Shown piece after piece: positions 15,609 to 23,957 of a stretch of 27,737 nt of DNA. A program made the position numbers and the translations under genes. Numbering within the stretch: the stretch's first letter is position 1; every line of letters starts with the position of its first letter. Location of the stretch: contig USMK01000021.1 of the NCBI GenBank assembly GCA_900555835.1, forward strand, positions 1 to 27,737. The letters run 5' to 3'. The notes below the pieces were generated by a model. It ran no database searches and was not told the DNA's origin. It saw only the letters and a program-made list of their open reading frames with translations. This DNA is from an uncultured Clostridium sp. Its GTDB lineage: Bacteria; Bacillota; Clostridia; TANB77; CAG-508.

Positions 15609-17231
15609 ATGAGTAAAAGAAAAAGACAAACCGAAAGTTTTATGCAAGGTGTTTTGGCAATAATGTTTTCACAAGTTTTAATAAAAATATTTGGAATGAT
15701 ATATAAATTATATCTTACAAACAAAGAAGGGTTTGGAGATGCTGGAAATGCTATATATAGCAGTGGATTTCAAATATATGCATTACTTCTTACTCTTTCT
15801 TCAATAGGTGTACCTAATGCAATTTCAAAATTGGTTGCAGAAAGGCTAGCCGTAGGGGATAGCAAAGGTGCACATAGAATTTTTAAAGTAGCATTTGCAA
15901 CATTTTCTATAATTGGCGGAATAGGAACACTTATATTGTTTTATGGTGCTAAGTATATTGCATATAATATGTTGCAAATTCCAGAAGCTGAATATACATT
16001 GGTTGCATTATCTCCATCAATATTTTTTGTTGCAATTTCTTCTGTTGTAAGAGGATATTTTAACGGAAGGCAAAATTTGAAAGCAACTGCGAATTCGCAA
16101 ACAATAGAACAGGTATTTAAAACATGTTTAACAATAATAATTGTTGCAGTAATTGGGGCGTTTTCTTCAAATAATACAATAATTATGGCAGCAGGAGCAA
16201 ATTTAGCAACAACTTTATCTACATTTTTAAGCTTTGCATATTTATATTTGTATTATGGAGAAAGAAAAAAAGAAATTGCACAAGATATTAAATCAAGCAC
16301 AAATTATAAGGCATATAGAATAAAAGATATAATAAAAACTATATTGTCAGTATCAATTCCAATATCTCTTAGCTCACTTATGTCTGTTATAACAAAAAAT
16401 ATTGATGCAATTACAGTTGTTAGTGGTTTAAAAACTTTTATGACAGAAGCTAGTGCAAAAATACAGTATGGTATATTAGCAGGAAAAGTAGATGCGTTAA
16501 CTGCTGTACCACTTTCGCTAAATATAGCATTTGCAACAGCCTTAGTACCTACAATAGCATCTGCAAAAGCAGTAGGAAATATACAAACAGCAAGAGAAAG
16601 AACAGAGCTATCACTATTGATAACCATATTGATAGGGCTTCCGTGTACTGTAGGAATGTTTGTATTTGCACCACAAATTCTTAATTTATTGTTTCCAAAT
16701 GCAAACAGAGGGGAATTGCTTTTGCAAATAAGTTCTTTAACAATTATTTTTTCGGTTCTTATACAAACTGTAAATGCTGGTTTGCAAGGGATAGGAAAGA
16801 TAATGGTACCAGCAACAGCACTGGGAATAGGTGTAATTGTAAAATACATATTAAATTTAATATTGATAAAAAATCCTTCAATAGGAGTATATGGCGCAGG
16901 AATAGCCTCTTTGTGCTGTAATGTGGTTGTATTTTTAATAGGAATAACAGTACTAATAAAAAATATGAAACTGCAATTGGACCTAGGAAAATTTATGATA
17001 AAACCAATATTATCCACAGGAATGATGACAATAGTTTCACTATATGTGTATAATGTGCTACAAAAATTGATAGCAAATCAACTAGCCACAGTTATATCAA
17101 TAGCTTGTGCAGGAATAATTTATATAATTTCTTTACTAATTTTAAGAAATTTGACAAAGGAAGAAATTTACAAGATGCCCCAAGGAGATAAAATTGTAAA
17201 AGCCTTGCAAATACTAAGGTTGAGCAAATAA
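15609..17231 (+). CDS. MATE/MVF-type flippase (SpoVB/MurJ-like polysaccharide biosynthesis protein)
   Basis: A 540-residue protein with about fourteen hydrophobic helices. The opening SKRKRQTESFMQGVLAIMFSQVLIKIFGMIYKLYL is characteristic of the SpoVB/YtgP/MurJ group of lipid II and polysaccharide flippases. A basic stretch, RGYFNGRQNLKATANSQTIEQVFK (near 141-164), is the conserved cytoplasmic loop of the family. It likely moves lipid-linked cell-wall precursors across the membrane during growth or spore cortex formation; which of the paralogues it is cannot be decided here. The ribosome binding site AGAAGAAGGG precedes the ATG. It is divergent from the coupling-protein gene with a ~140-base shared upstream region. 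Confidence 0.85.
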   Translation: MSKRKRQTESFMQGVLAIMFSQVLIKIFGMIYKLYLTNKEGFGDAGNAIYSSGFQIYALLLTLSSIGVPNAISKLVAERLAVGDSKGAHRIFKVAFATFSIIGGIGTLILFYGAKYIAYNMLQIPEAEYTLVALSPSIFFVAISSVVRGYFNGRQNLKATANSQTIEQVFKTCLTIIIVAVIGAFSSNNTIIMAAGANLATTLSTFLSFAYLYLYYGERKKEIAQDIKSSTNYKAYRIKDIIKTILSVSIPISLSSLMSVITKNIDAITVVSGLKTFMTEASAKIQYGILAGKVDALTAVPLSLNIAFATALVPTIASAKAVGNIQTARERTELSLLITILIGLPCTVGMFVFAPQILNLLFPNANRGELLLQISSLTIIFSVLIQTVNAGLQGIGKIMVPATALGIGVIVKYILNLILIKNPSIGVYGAGIASLCCNVVVFLIGITVLIKNMKLQLDLGKFMIKPILSTGMMTIVSLYVYNVLQKLIANQLATVISIACAGIIYIISLLILRNLTKEEIYKMPQGDKIVKALQILRLSK

Positions 17232-17405
17232 CAAAATCTGACAAGAATCGATACTTTTTAGTTAAAAAAATCTGAAACCCTACGGAGAAAAAGGATTCAG
17301 AAAAAATAATTTTAAAAATTAGAAGGATTTTATAGTAATTTGGCGAATAAGTTCTAATATAATAGATAAAATCTATTGCAACAAAATATTTAGGAGGTAG
17401 TTTAA

Positions 17406-17684
17406 ATGAACAAAGCTGAATTAATCGCAGCAATAGCTGCTCAAACAAACGAAACAAAGAAAAGTGCAGAAGCAACAGTTAACGCATTTGTTGATGTTGT
17501 TACAGACGCATTAGTAAAAGGAGATAAAGTTCAATTAGTTGGATTTGGTTCTTTTGAAGTAAGAAAAAGAGCAGCAAGAAAAGGTAGAAACCCACAAACT
17601 AAGGAAGAAATAAAAATACCTGCATCAAAAGCTCCAGTATTCAAAGCTGGTAAAGCATTAAAAGATTTAGTTAACGAAAAATAA
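17406..17684 (+). CDS. hup: HU family DNA-binding protein
   Basis: A 92-residue histone-like protein, the standard HU length. The start MNKAELIAAIAAQTNETKKSAEATVNAF and the DNA-binding arm GFGSFEVRKRAARKGRNPQTKEEIKIPASKAPVFKAGKALKD match HU closely. It binds DNA without strong sequence preference and compacts the nucleoid. Its codon use is richer in GCA, GTT and AAC than its neighbours, as expected for a highly expressed gene. The ribosome binding site TAGGAGGTAG is strong. A long leader of about 170 bases separates it from the flippase gene; TATAAT near 17358-17363 is a likely -10. Confidence 0.97.
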   Translation: MNKAELIAAIAAQTNETKKSAEATVNAFVDVVTDALVKGDKVQLVGFGSFEVRKRAARKGRNPQTKEEIKIPASKAPVFKAGKALKDLVNEK

Positions 17685-17728
17685 GAATTGATATATTAAG
17701 CGATAGATTATATGAATTCATATGAAAG

Positions 17729-17758
17729 GCATAAAACATTTAAGTTTTATGCTTTTTT
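17729..17758 (+). terminator. HU gene terminator
   Basis: The perfect stem GCATAAAAC/GTTTTATGC with a 6-base loop, followed by six Ts. Confidence 0.85.
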
Positions 17759-17770
17759 AATAAAAAACAA

Positions 17771-17810
17771 AAATAAGCCTAAATTTTTAAAGTAAAATTT
17801 AGGCTTATTT
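17771..17810 (-). terminator. Terminator of the small HTH gene
   Basis: A 17-base perfect inverted repeat with a 6-base loop, just past the stop of the minus-strand HTH gene. Its T-rich end works on either strand. Confidence 0.8.
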
Positions 17811-17817
17811 TACATTA

Positions 17818-18018
17818 TTATTTGACTTTCTTAAATAAATCATTAGGTTCACATTCTAAAATATTGCAAAATTTTTCTATATTATCGTACTTAATAGAAC
17901 GAGTTTTATTAGTAACAATATTATTAAAATTCGTATAGCTCATTTCCAATTGATTAAATAGCCAATATTTAGTTTTCTTCTTTTTCTTCAAAAGTTCTAA
18001 TACATTTAATTGTAACAT
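17818..18018 (-). CDS. Small Cro/C1-type HTH regulator
   Basis: A 66-residue protein made almost entirely of one Xre-like helix-turn-helix domain (HTH_26-like). WLFNQLEMSYTNFNNIVTNKTRSIKYDNIEKFCNILECEPNDLFK is the classic five-helix pattern with the LECEPNDLF ending. The ribosome binding site AGGAGGTATTTGT precedes the ATG. It is transcribed away from the GntR operon and has no visible toxin or phage partner, so its target is unknown. Confidence 0.85.
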   Translation of the reverse strand: MLQLNVLELLKKKKKTKYWLFNQLEMSYTNFNNIVTNKTRSIKYDNIEKFCNILECEPNDLFKKVK

Positions 18019-18168
18019 ACAAATACCTCCTATTTATTATGTGTATATTTTATATGAGATATTCCTACTGCGTAACTCACTTTGGAATTATATAATTATT
18101 CTGTTAGACAACAATTTTGTGAAAAAATAGGCTGATTTTTGATAAAATTACATTAAAGAAAAATTTTC

Positions 18169-18197
18169 TTGACAAATTAAAACAAAAATAGTATTAT
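18169..18197 (+). promoter_or_regulatory. Promoter of the GntR-ABC operon
   Basis: A perfect TTGACA (18169-18174), a 17-base spacer and TATTAT (18192-18197), which coincides with the left end of the palindromic operator. Confidence 0.85.
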
Positions 18198-18223
18198 TGT
18201 ATTATGCAAGTAATACAATAATA
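18192..18223 (+). promoter_or_regulatory. Palindromic operator, probably for the GntR regulator
   Basis: Perfect 13-base arms, TATTATTGTATTA and TAATACAATAATA, around TGCAAG. It covers the -10 and the likely transcription start, so a bound dimer would block initiation. Autoregulation by the first gene of the operon is inference from YtrA-type systems. Confidence 0.75.
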
Positions 18224-18236
18224 AAAGGAGATAGTT

Positions 18237-18617
18237 ATGGATTACATTTTTGATAATGAAAGACCAATTTATATTCAATTAGTTGAAATAATCAGAATTG
18301 AAATAGTTTCAGGAAAGTTCAAAAAAGGGCAGAAAATACCTTCTGTAAGAGAGCTAGCACTTATAATGAAGGTAAACCCAAATACAATGCAAAAGGCTTT
18401 AATTGAACTTGAAAACGAAAAACTCATTTATACAGAAAGAACTAATGGAAAATATGTAACAGAAGATGAACAACTGATTGAAAAAGTAAAAAGTGAATTG
18501 GCAAATGGAATAGTCAATACTTATCTTAATAGCATGGAAAATATCGGTATAGATTATGAAACAGCCATAAAATACTTGCAAGAAGGAGGTAAAAATGGAA
18601 TTAGTAAAGTGCAATAA
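18237..18617 (+). CDS. GntR-family regulator, YtrA type
   Basis: A 126-residue short GntR protein: a winged helix (about 10-75, with GQKIPSVRELALIMKVNPNTMQKALIELENEKLIY and GKYVT) and a small C-terminal helical dimerisation part, with no large effector domain. This is the YtrA layout, which usually controls a linked ABC transporter in response to cell-envelope stress. The ribosome binding site AAAAGGAGA precedes the ATG. The last 23 bases overlap the ABC ATPase gene, so the two are coupled. Confidence 0.92.
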   Translation: MDYIFDNERPIYIQLVEIIRIEIVSGKFKKGQKIPSVRELALIMKVNPNTMQKALIELENEKLIYTERTNGKYVTEDEQLIEKVKSELANGIVNTYLNSMENIGIDYETAIKYLQEGGKNGISKVQ

Positions 18618-19290
18618 TTTATGCAAGGAATTTGATAAAAAGCAGATTTTGGATAATATAAATTTAAGCATTCCCAAAGGAAAAATCATAGGGTTACTAG
18701 GAAAAAATGGAATGGGAAAAACAACACTTATAAAATTGATTAACGATTTATTAACTCCTACAAGTGGAGAAATCTTAATTAATGGGGAAAAACCAGGAGT
18801 AAATTCTAAAAAAATAATATCATATTTACCAGAAAGAACATATTTAGATAAAAGCATGAAAGTTTCACAAATAATAACTTTTTTTGAAGAATTTTATGAG
18901 AATTTTAATAAAGAAAAAGCAATCAAATTATTGAAAGATTTAGATTTAGACATAAATGCGAAAATCAGCAAAATGTCCAAAGGAATGCAAGAAAAGTTAC
19001 AACTAATATTAGTAATGAGCAGAGAGGCAGAGTTATATATATTAGACGAACCACTAGGCGGAGTGGACCCCGCAACAAGAGATTATATATTAGATACAAT
19101 TCTTTTGAATTTTAAAGAAGGAGCTAGTTTAATTATATCTACTCATATAATAAGCGATATTGAAAGAATATTAGACGACGTTATTTTTATAGACAAAGGA
19201 AAAATCGTGTTAACATCATCCGCAGACGAGTTAAGAAAAAAAGAAAATGCTTCAATAGATGAAATATTTAGGAGGTGCTTTAAATGTTAA
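18595..19290 (+). CDS. ABC transporter ATP-binding protein (YtrB-like)
   Basis: A 231-residue ATPase. Walker A is GKNGMGKT (36-43), the signature is the divergent MSKGMQEK (about 127-134), Walker B LYILDEPLGGVDP (147-159), and the switch His lies in IISTHII. It starts inside gntR behind AGAAGGAGGT and overlaps the permease gene by 7 bases. With the permease it forms an export-type transporter of the kind regulated by YtrA repressors; substrate unknown. Confidence 0.93.
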   Translation: MELVKCNNLCKEFDKKQILDNINLSIPKGKIIGLLGKNGMGKTTLIKLINDLLTPTSGEILINGEKPGVNSKKIISYLPERTYLDKSMKVSQIITFFEEFYENFNKEKAIKLLKDLDLDINAKISKMSKGMQEKLQLILVMSREAELYILDEPLGGVDPATRDYILDTILLNFKEGASLIISTHIISDIERILDDVIFIDKGKIVLTSSADELRKKENASIDEIFRRCFKC

Positions 19291-20072
19291 AAAAATTATT
19301 AAAATATGATCTGGAATGGTGCTATAAGCCTTTAATAGTATTTTATATATTAGCAATTTCCTTTTCAATGATAGTAAGAATTGTTGAAAGCTTTGAACAA
19401 AATATGATTTTATTGATAATCGATAAAATCTGTTGTGGTGTTTTAATTGCAATGATAATAAACATACTTATAAATTGCTTTATGAGAAATTGGGCAAGAT
19501 TTGTAAGAAATATTTATAAAGACGAAGCATATTTAACACACACACTTCCTGTAAGCAAAAGCAAAATTTATTTATCAAAAGTTTTAACAGCAGTTATAAC
19601 ATTGTTAACTTCATTTGTTGTAATAGTTGCTTGCCTTGCTATTTCTTGCTTAAACGAAGAAACTTGGGGAGTATTAAAAGAAAATTTAGAACAATCTGCA
19701 ATATATTTTGACTGTTCTGTATTTGGATTAGTATTTACAATGATTATCACAATATTTTTCGAATTTCTATTTATGCTAATGAGTGGAATATTAGGAATTA
19801 TAATCGGACATAGATCAAATAACTTAAAAATAGTTAAATCAATAGTAATTGGTTTTGCTATATATACCATATTATCAATAATATCAGTAGGGATATTATT
19901 TGTGGCAGGACTTATAAATCCAGATATAATGTCGGTATTTAATAATATAGAAGTAAGTGCAAATGCACTAAAAAGTATGATGGTAGTAGGAATAATAGTA
20001 TATGCAATATATAATGTGGCAGTTTACTTTATAGGAGATAAATTGTTAAATAAAGGGGTAAATATAGATTAA
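19284..20072 (+). CDS. ABC transporter permease
   Basis: A 262-residue membrane protein with six hydrophobic helices. The cytoplasmic segment YLTHTLPVSKSKIYLSKVL (about 92-110) is typical of ABC-2-type permeases paired with YtrB-like ATPases and is a likely contact for the ATPase. It has no extracellular domain. The ribosome binding site TAGGAGGTG lies within the end of the ATPase gene. Confidence 0.85.
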   Translation: MLKKLLKYDLEWCYKPLIVFYILAISFSMIVRIVESFEQNMILLIIDKICCGVLIAMIINILINCFMRNWARFVRNIYKDEAYLTHTLPVSKSKIYLSKVLTAVITLLTSFVVIVACLAISCLNEETWGVLKENLEQSAIYFDCSVFGLVFTMIITIFFEFLFMLMSGILGIIIGHRSNNLKIVKSIVIGFAIYTILSIISVGILFVAGLINPDIMSVFNNIEVSANALKSMMVVGIIVYAIYNVAVYFIGDKLLNKGVNID

Positions 20073-20075
20073 ATA

Positions 20076-20110
20076 AAAAGCAAGTAGTTTGTTGCGAACT
20101 ACTTGCTTTT
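20076..20110 (+). terminator. Terminator of the GntR-ABC operon
   Basis: A 14-base perfect stem AAAAGCAAGTAGTT and its complement, with a 7-base loop; the 3' arm ends in four Ts. Confidence 0.85.
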
Positions 20111-20162
20111 GTGTTATGATAATGGCAAATAAAATATTGAAAGGTTAAAAGGGGGATTTAAA

Positions 20163-21686
20163 ATGGGGAAAAAAGCAGGAAAAATAGTATTTGCAATTAT
20201 AGTTGCACTTGCAGTAATAATTGGAGTTTTGTATTCAATGGATTCAAACATACTTACTACTTTGGGAATGAAAAAGCAACAGTCACAAAAATTAACACAA
20301 GGGTATAGCGAAAATGAGAATATGAAAATAGTATTATCATTAGAGGACGAAATAACAGATAATTCAGCTTGGTGCGGTACTTTTAATTTAATATGGAACG
20401 ACCTAAAAAATGAGATTGCAAAACAAGATATAGTGTTCAATCCGCAACCAGAAGTTGTAAACAATTTAAATAAAGGAACATTTAATACATCATATTTATC
20501 AGAAGAAAGTTATTACAAAGTGTATGGAACACCTAGTATAGAGCTAAAAAATCAAATAGAAAAAGCCATAAAAGAAAAATTTAATGAAACCAGCGACATA
20601 TTAAACGATTTTGAATGGGAAAATCACGAAACAGACGATTATTTTCTATATGCAATGCTAAAAAAAGAATTTGAATTTCCAAAAGTATTTACAGAATTGA
20701 GAAACGGAAAATTTGGAAATTATGAAAATGTAAAATACTTTGGAATAGATAGCAATACAAAAGCAGAAGTTAGAAATCAAGTAGAAGTATTGTATTACAA
20801 TTCAGACAACGATTTTGCAGTAAAACTATTAACAAAAGACAATGACGAAGTAATTGTAGCAAAAGGAAGAAACGAAACAACCTTTGGAAGTATGTATGAA
20901 CAAATAATAAAAGAAAGTGAAAACGAAACAGAAAAAAATTTTTTAGAAACAGACATATTACAAATACCTAATATTAGCTTTAAATTGAAAAAAGAATTCA
21001 AAGAATTAGAAAACCAAAAATATAAAATAGCTAGTGGAGATGAATATTATATAGAAAAAGCAATGCAAACAATTCAATTTGACTTAGACCAAAAAGGCGG
21101 AAAAGTAAAAAGTGAAGCTGGAATGATGACAAACAAAGCAACAGCAGTAGTTCCATCAAATCCAAGAAAATTTGTAATAGACGACACATTTACTATATTT
21201 CTAAAAGAAAAAGACAAAGAGCTACCATACTTTGCCACAAAAATATCAGATATAACAAATGTACAAAGCGGAGCCGCAAAAATAGAAAATAATGCATCAA
21301 ACAACGAAAAAGAATATTCAAAAACAATAGAAAATGTTAAATTACAATTAAATATTCCAAACGAATGGAAATATGAAGAAATACCACAAAACGAAGAAAC
21401 ATCTTATAAATATGCTTTAAAATTATATAAAACAAATCAAGAAAAATATGCAATGTTATATGTATACAATAATATATTTGGAGTATGTGGAACAGGCAGA
21501 ACCTCAGAAAAAATAACTCTAAACAACGGCAAAGAAGCCGAAATTGGCTATTATGACGGAAGCAAAATTTGGAGTGATATTTCATTCGGAATAAAAAATG
21601 TTGCCATAATAAATTACGGATTACAAGAAAGTGAAGCCAATGAGGTAAAGGAATTTGTAAAAACTGTGGATATTGTAGAGATATAA
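20163..21686 (+). CDS. Membrane-anchored extracytoplasmic protein of unknown function
   Basis: A 507-residue protein with one N-terminal hydrophobic segment (about 8-26, KIVFAIIVALAVIIGVLYSM) with positive residues before it, so it is anchored with the bulk outside. There is no lipobox Cys. Residues 50-270 include TWCGTFNL-like and FPKVFTELRNGKFGNYENVKYFGI stretches of mixed alpha/beta type. Residues 370-507 form a separate domain resembling the PsbP-like or lipoprotein tail type. I do not recognise a named family or catalytic motif. The ribosome binding site AAGGGGGA precedes the ATG, and terminators flank it on both sides, so it is monocistronic. Confidence 0.75.
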   Translation: MGKKAGKIVFAIIVALAVIIGVLYSMDSNILTTLGMKKQQSQKLTQGYSENENMKIVLSLEDEITDNSAWCGTFNLIWNDLKNEIAKQDIVFNPQPEVVNNLNKGTFNTSYLSEESYYKVYGTPSIELKNQIEKAIKEKFNETSDILNDFEWENHETDDYFLYAMLKKEFEFPKVFTELRNGKFGNYENVKYFGIDSNTKAEVRNQVEVLYYNSDNDFAVKLLTKDNDEVIVAKGRNETTFGSMYEQIIKESENETEKNFLETDILQIPNISFKLKKEFKELENQKYKIASGDEYYIEKAMQTIQFDLDQKGGKVKSEAGMMTNKATAVVPSNPRKFVIDDTFTIFLKEKDKELPYFATKISDITNVQSGAAKIENNASNNEKEYSKTIENVKLQLNIPNEWKYEEIPQNEETSYKYALKLYKTNQEKYAMLYVYNNIFGVCGTGRTSEKITLNNGKEAEIGYYDGSKIWSDISFGIKNVAIINYGLQESEANEVKEFVKTVDIVEI

Positions 21687-21688
21687 AT

Positions 21689-21726
21689 GTAAAAAGCGGT
21701 TGATTGAATATTAACCGCTTTTTTAC
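21689..21726. terminator. Terminator between the anchored protein and the lipoprotein gene
   Basis: The stem GTAAAAAGCGGTT (21689-21701) pairs with 21713-21725, followed by T-rich sequence. It lies between converging genes and may serve both. Confidence 0.8.
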
Positions 21727-21736
21727 ATCAAAATTT

Positions 21737-22384
21737 TTACTTTACAGGGATAAGAAATTCATCCAAAACAGATACAACATGATAAAAGTCTTCATCAGCG
21801 TATTTTACAAGTACGTCATATACTACTTGCATTTTATTAGCATATACTTTACCTGATGCTACCAAGTTTTCCTCAGTAAGTCTTTTTTGAGATATGTCTC
21901 CAGCTCCATATGAATCGCAAGCGAACATCCAACCATTGATTAAATCTTTACTAAATCCTTCTACGGCAAATTTATTTTGATATGGATATTTATTATTTAT
22001 AAAAAAGCCGTCTTGTGAAGAACCGTGATAGGAATCATCCATAAAATCTTGTGAAAGACCATCAAGTTGAGGATTCGTAGATTTTAAAGACATATCTACG
22101 TGAACATGCTCAATCAATACTGTTGCACCAGCAGGAAGATTTGAAACTTGGGCTGTCATATTTATTACTTTTGAGTCGGTTATTCTCCAACGACTCAAAT
22201 CGTATTTACCTGTATTATAGGTAGTAATAAATTCAAAATCTTCGATTTTGTGAGTTTTTTCCAAAGTGCTTCCTTTAAGAGGGCTAAGAACTTCTAAGCT
22301 CTTTTCTTTCGGAACTGTTTCTGCACCACAACCCATTAAAACAAGAGTAAACAGAACTAGCAGTAATGCAATACACCGTTTCAT
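21737..22384 (-). CDS. Predicted lipoprotein of unknown function
   Basis: A 215-residue protein with a lipoprotein signal peptide: MKR, then a hydrophobic core and the lipobox LMGC with Cys at residue 19. The mature part is mixed alpha/beta, including LIEHVHVDMSL, and FINNKYPYQNKFAVEGFS. I do not recognise the family. The ribosome binding site AAGGAG lies nine bases before the ATG. Its codon 3 is CGG (Arg), the only in-frame CGG I find in the window that is not at a frameshift point; reading it as a +1 shift would give a product of eight residues. Its base use also looks less AT-rich than its neighbours, so recent transfer is possible. Confidence 0.8.
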   Translation of the reverse strand: MKRCIALLLVLFTLVLMGCGAETVPKEKSLEVLSPLKGSTLEKTHKIEDFEFITTYNTGKYDLSRWRITDSKVINMTAQVSNLPAGATVLIEHVHVDMSLKSTNPQLDGLSQDFMDDSYHGSSQDGFFINNKYPYQNKFAVEGFSKDLINGWMFACDSYGAGDISQKRLTEENLVASGKVYANKMQVVYDVLVKYADEDFYHVVSVLDEFLIPVK

Positions 22385-22561
22385 AATTTTTTCTCCTTAT
22401 CCTTTTAGCAGAACACTAAAATATCAGTATTCAATACTAAAATGGTACATTTATTATAGTTCGCTGTACCCACGAATAATATAATATAATATATTATATT
22501 ACGAATTTACATAAAAAGCAAATGGTATATAAATTTGCTTTTAGTAATATAAAAATTATGA

Positions 22562-22645
22562 ATTGGCAGATGGGGTAGTATTATAGGTTTAAGTGATACA
22601 GAGATTGATAAAATTGTAAATGTAATAAAAGCAATGTATTATTAA
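22562..22645 (+). pseudogene. Possible 3' remnant of a lost gene
   Basis: A stop-bounded frame without a start codon reads IGRWGSIIGLSDTEIDKIVN, then VIKAMYY and a stop, and the stop lies inside a terminator hairpin. An amphipathic C-terminal helix followed by a terminator looks like the end of a deleted gene. Too short to identify. Confidence 0.3.
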
Positions 22646-22660
22646 AGTACATTGCTTTTA
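22626..22660. terminator. Terminator, likely of the Fic gene
   Basis: A 13-base perfect inverted repeat (22626-22638 with 22648-22660) eight bases past the Fic stop on the minus strand. T runs on both strands. Confidence 0.75.
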
Positions 22661-22667
22661 TCCTATA

Positions 22668-23660
22668 TTACTCTACTATATTTATTTTCCAAATTCCATT
22701 TTTAGTAGAGCCAACTCTTTCAATTATGCCTTTTTCTTTTAGGATTTTTATATTATATGATATACCATCTCTTGTTAGATTAAGTATTTTAGCCATTTCA
22801 GTTTGTGTGATAGCTGGATTTTTTTTGATTAAATTTATTATTTTTTCTTGTGTAGTCTTTTGTGTAGTTTCTTGTGTAGTTTCTTGATTAGATGTTAAAA
22901 TCATTCCGTCTACTGCTTCGTTTATAACTTTAAGCATAAATTCAATAAACTCATTTGAATTTCCTACATTATTACAATTTTGAATAGCTGTGTAGTATTC
23001 CTCTTGATGTTTTCTTATAATACTTTCTATTGGGATATATTTAAATAATTCTTTCCAATGTGCAAGTATTGCAGTTTGCCATAATCTTGCAGTTCTTCCG
23101 TTTCCATCTGAGAAAGGGTGTATAAATACAAATTCATAGTGAAATATAGAAGATAAAATTAACGGATTAACTTTTTCTTTTGCTTCGTTCATCCAATTAA
23201 ACAAATTATTCATTAGGGTTGGAACCATTTTATGAGGTGGAGCCATAAATATTTGAATATCTCCATCATAAACAGCTTCTCCGTGATTTCTGAATTCTCC
23301 ACTATCATTTTCAATAGCGAAAGTTAGTATTCCTTGTATCTTTTTTAAATCATTTACAGAATATGGATTTATATTGTCAATTTCTTCATAGGCTTTGTAA
23401 GCATTTTTTACTTCCTGAATATCTTTTTGTTCTCCAATAACCGCCTTACCATTTATTACAGCTTCAACTTGAAACAATGACAATTGATTATTTTCAATAG
23501 CCAAAGAAGAATGTATTGACTGTATCCTTGCTTTTCTTCTTAGTTCTGGAAACCTATTTAAACTTTCAAAATAATTTGCTTCTCCTATTTTTTCCATTAT
23601 GCTTGTTGCTAAATTTAACATTTTATCTGTTATTGTATATGGTGGGTAATTTATCTCCAT
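22668..23660 (-). CDS. Fic-family AMP-transferase-like protein with C-terminal winged helix
   Basis: A 330-residue Fic protein. The catalytic motif HPFSDGNGR is at about 181-189. The N-terminal inhibition motif [S/T]xxxE[N/G] appears as SLAIEN (52-57), which marks a self-inhibited class II Fic enzyme. Fic enzymes usually transfer AMP to hydroxyl side chains of target proteins. The C-terminus (about 275-330) is a winged helix (ITQTEMAKILNLTRDGISYNIKIL), after a Thr-Gln repeat TTQETTQKTTQE. The start is set at 23660: an upstream in-frame ATG (23678) exists, but the ribosome binding site GGAGG lies between the two, six bases before the chosen ATG. No antitoxin gene is adjacent. The DNA-binding end suggests it could also regulate its own expression. 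Confidence 0.92.
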   Translation of the reverse strand: MEINYPPYTITDKMLNLATSIMEKIGEANYFESLNRFPELRRKARIQSIHSSLAIENNQLSLFQVEAVINGKAVIGEQKDIQEVKNAYKAYEEIDNINPYSVNDLKKIQGILTFAIENDSGEFRNHGEAVYDGDIQIFMAPPHKMVPTLMNNLFNWMNEAKEKVNPLILSSIFHYEFVFIHPFSDGNGRTARLWQTAILAHWKELFKYIPIESIIRKHQEEYYTAIQNCNNVGNSNEFIEFMLKVINEAVDGMILTSNQETTQETTQKTTQEKIINLIKKNPAITQTEMAKILNLTRDGISYNIKILKEKGIIERVGSTKNGIWKINIVE

Positions 23661-23759
23661 TTCAAACCTCCAATTCATATATGTATTATAACAGAAACAT
23701 GTTTATTATAATACTATCTAGTATTTATTTTCTGCTATGCACATATGTATACAAAAAGA

Positions 23760-23786
23760 GCGAATAAGAAAAAAATTCTTATTCGC
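23760..23786 (-). terminator. Terminator downstream of tRNA-Leu
   Basis: An 11-base perfect stem GCGAATAAGAA and its complement with a 5-base loop. On the minus strand it is followed by TCTTTTTGT. Confidence 0.8.
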
Positions 23787-23789
23787 TTT

Positions 23790-23879
23790 TGGTGCAGATG
23801 GCCGGAATCGAACCGGCACGGGAGTATAAGTCCCGCAGGATTTTAAGTCCTGTGCGTCTGCCAGTTTCGCCACATCTGC
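23790..23879 (-). tRNA. tRNA-Leu (anticodon UAA)
   Basis: A class II tRNA of 90 bases including an encoded CCA. The acceptor stem GCAGATG/CATCTGC is perfect with discriminator A. The anticodon stem CAGGA/TCCTG encloses the loop CTTAAAA, giving anticodon TAA, which reads UUA. A long variable arm (GCGGGACTTATACTCCCG) and the T loop GTTCGATTC are present. It reads the dominant leucine codon of this AT-rich genome. Confidence 0.97.
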
Positions 23880-23957
23880 GTGTTTCCCAACTGACAAGAC
23901 TTATTATACTACGTGATATTTAATATTGTCAAGAGTTTTTCTGAAAAAAGTTCAAAA

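Larger units (their letters stand above)
22385..22667. other. Intergenic region with hairpins and a gene remnant
   Basis: Contains an AT palindrome near 22478-22500, a terminator-like hairpin at about 22512-22542 (AAAAGCAAAT ... ATTTGCTTTT) and the possible remnant listed separately. It has no complete gene. Confidence 0.5.

Noticed and set aside
17268..17300. CTGAAACC/GGATTCAG hairpin after the flippase gene as a terminator
   Set aside because: It has a mismatch and lacks a T tail; left out of the feature list.
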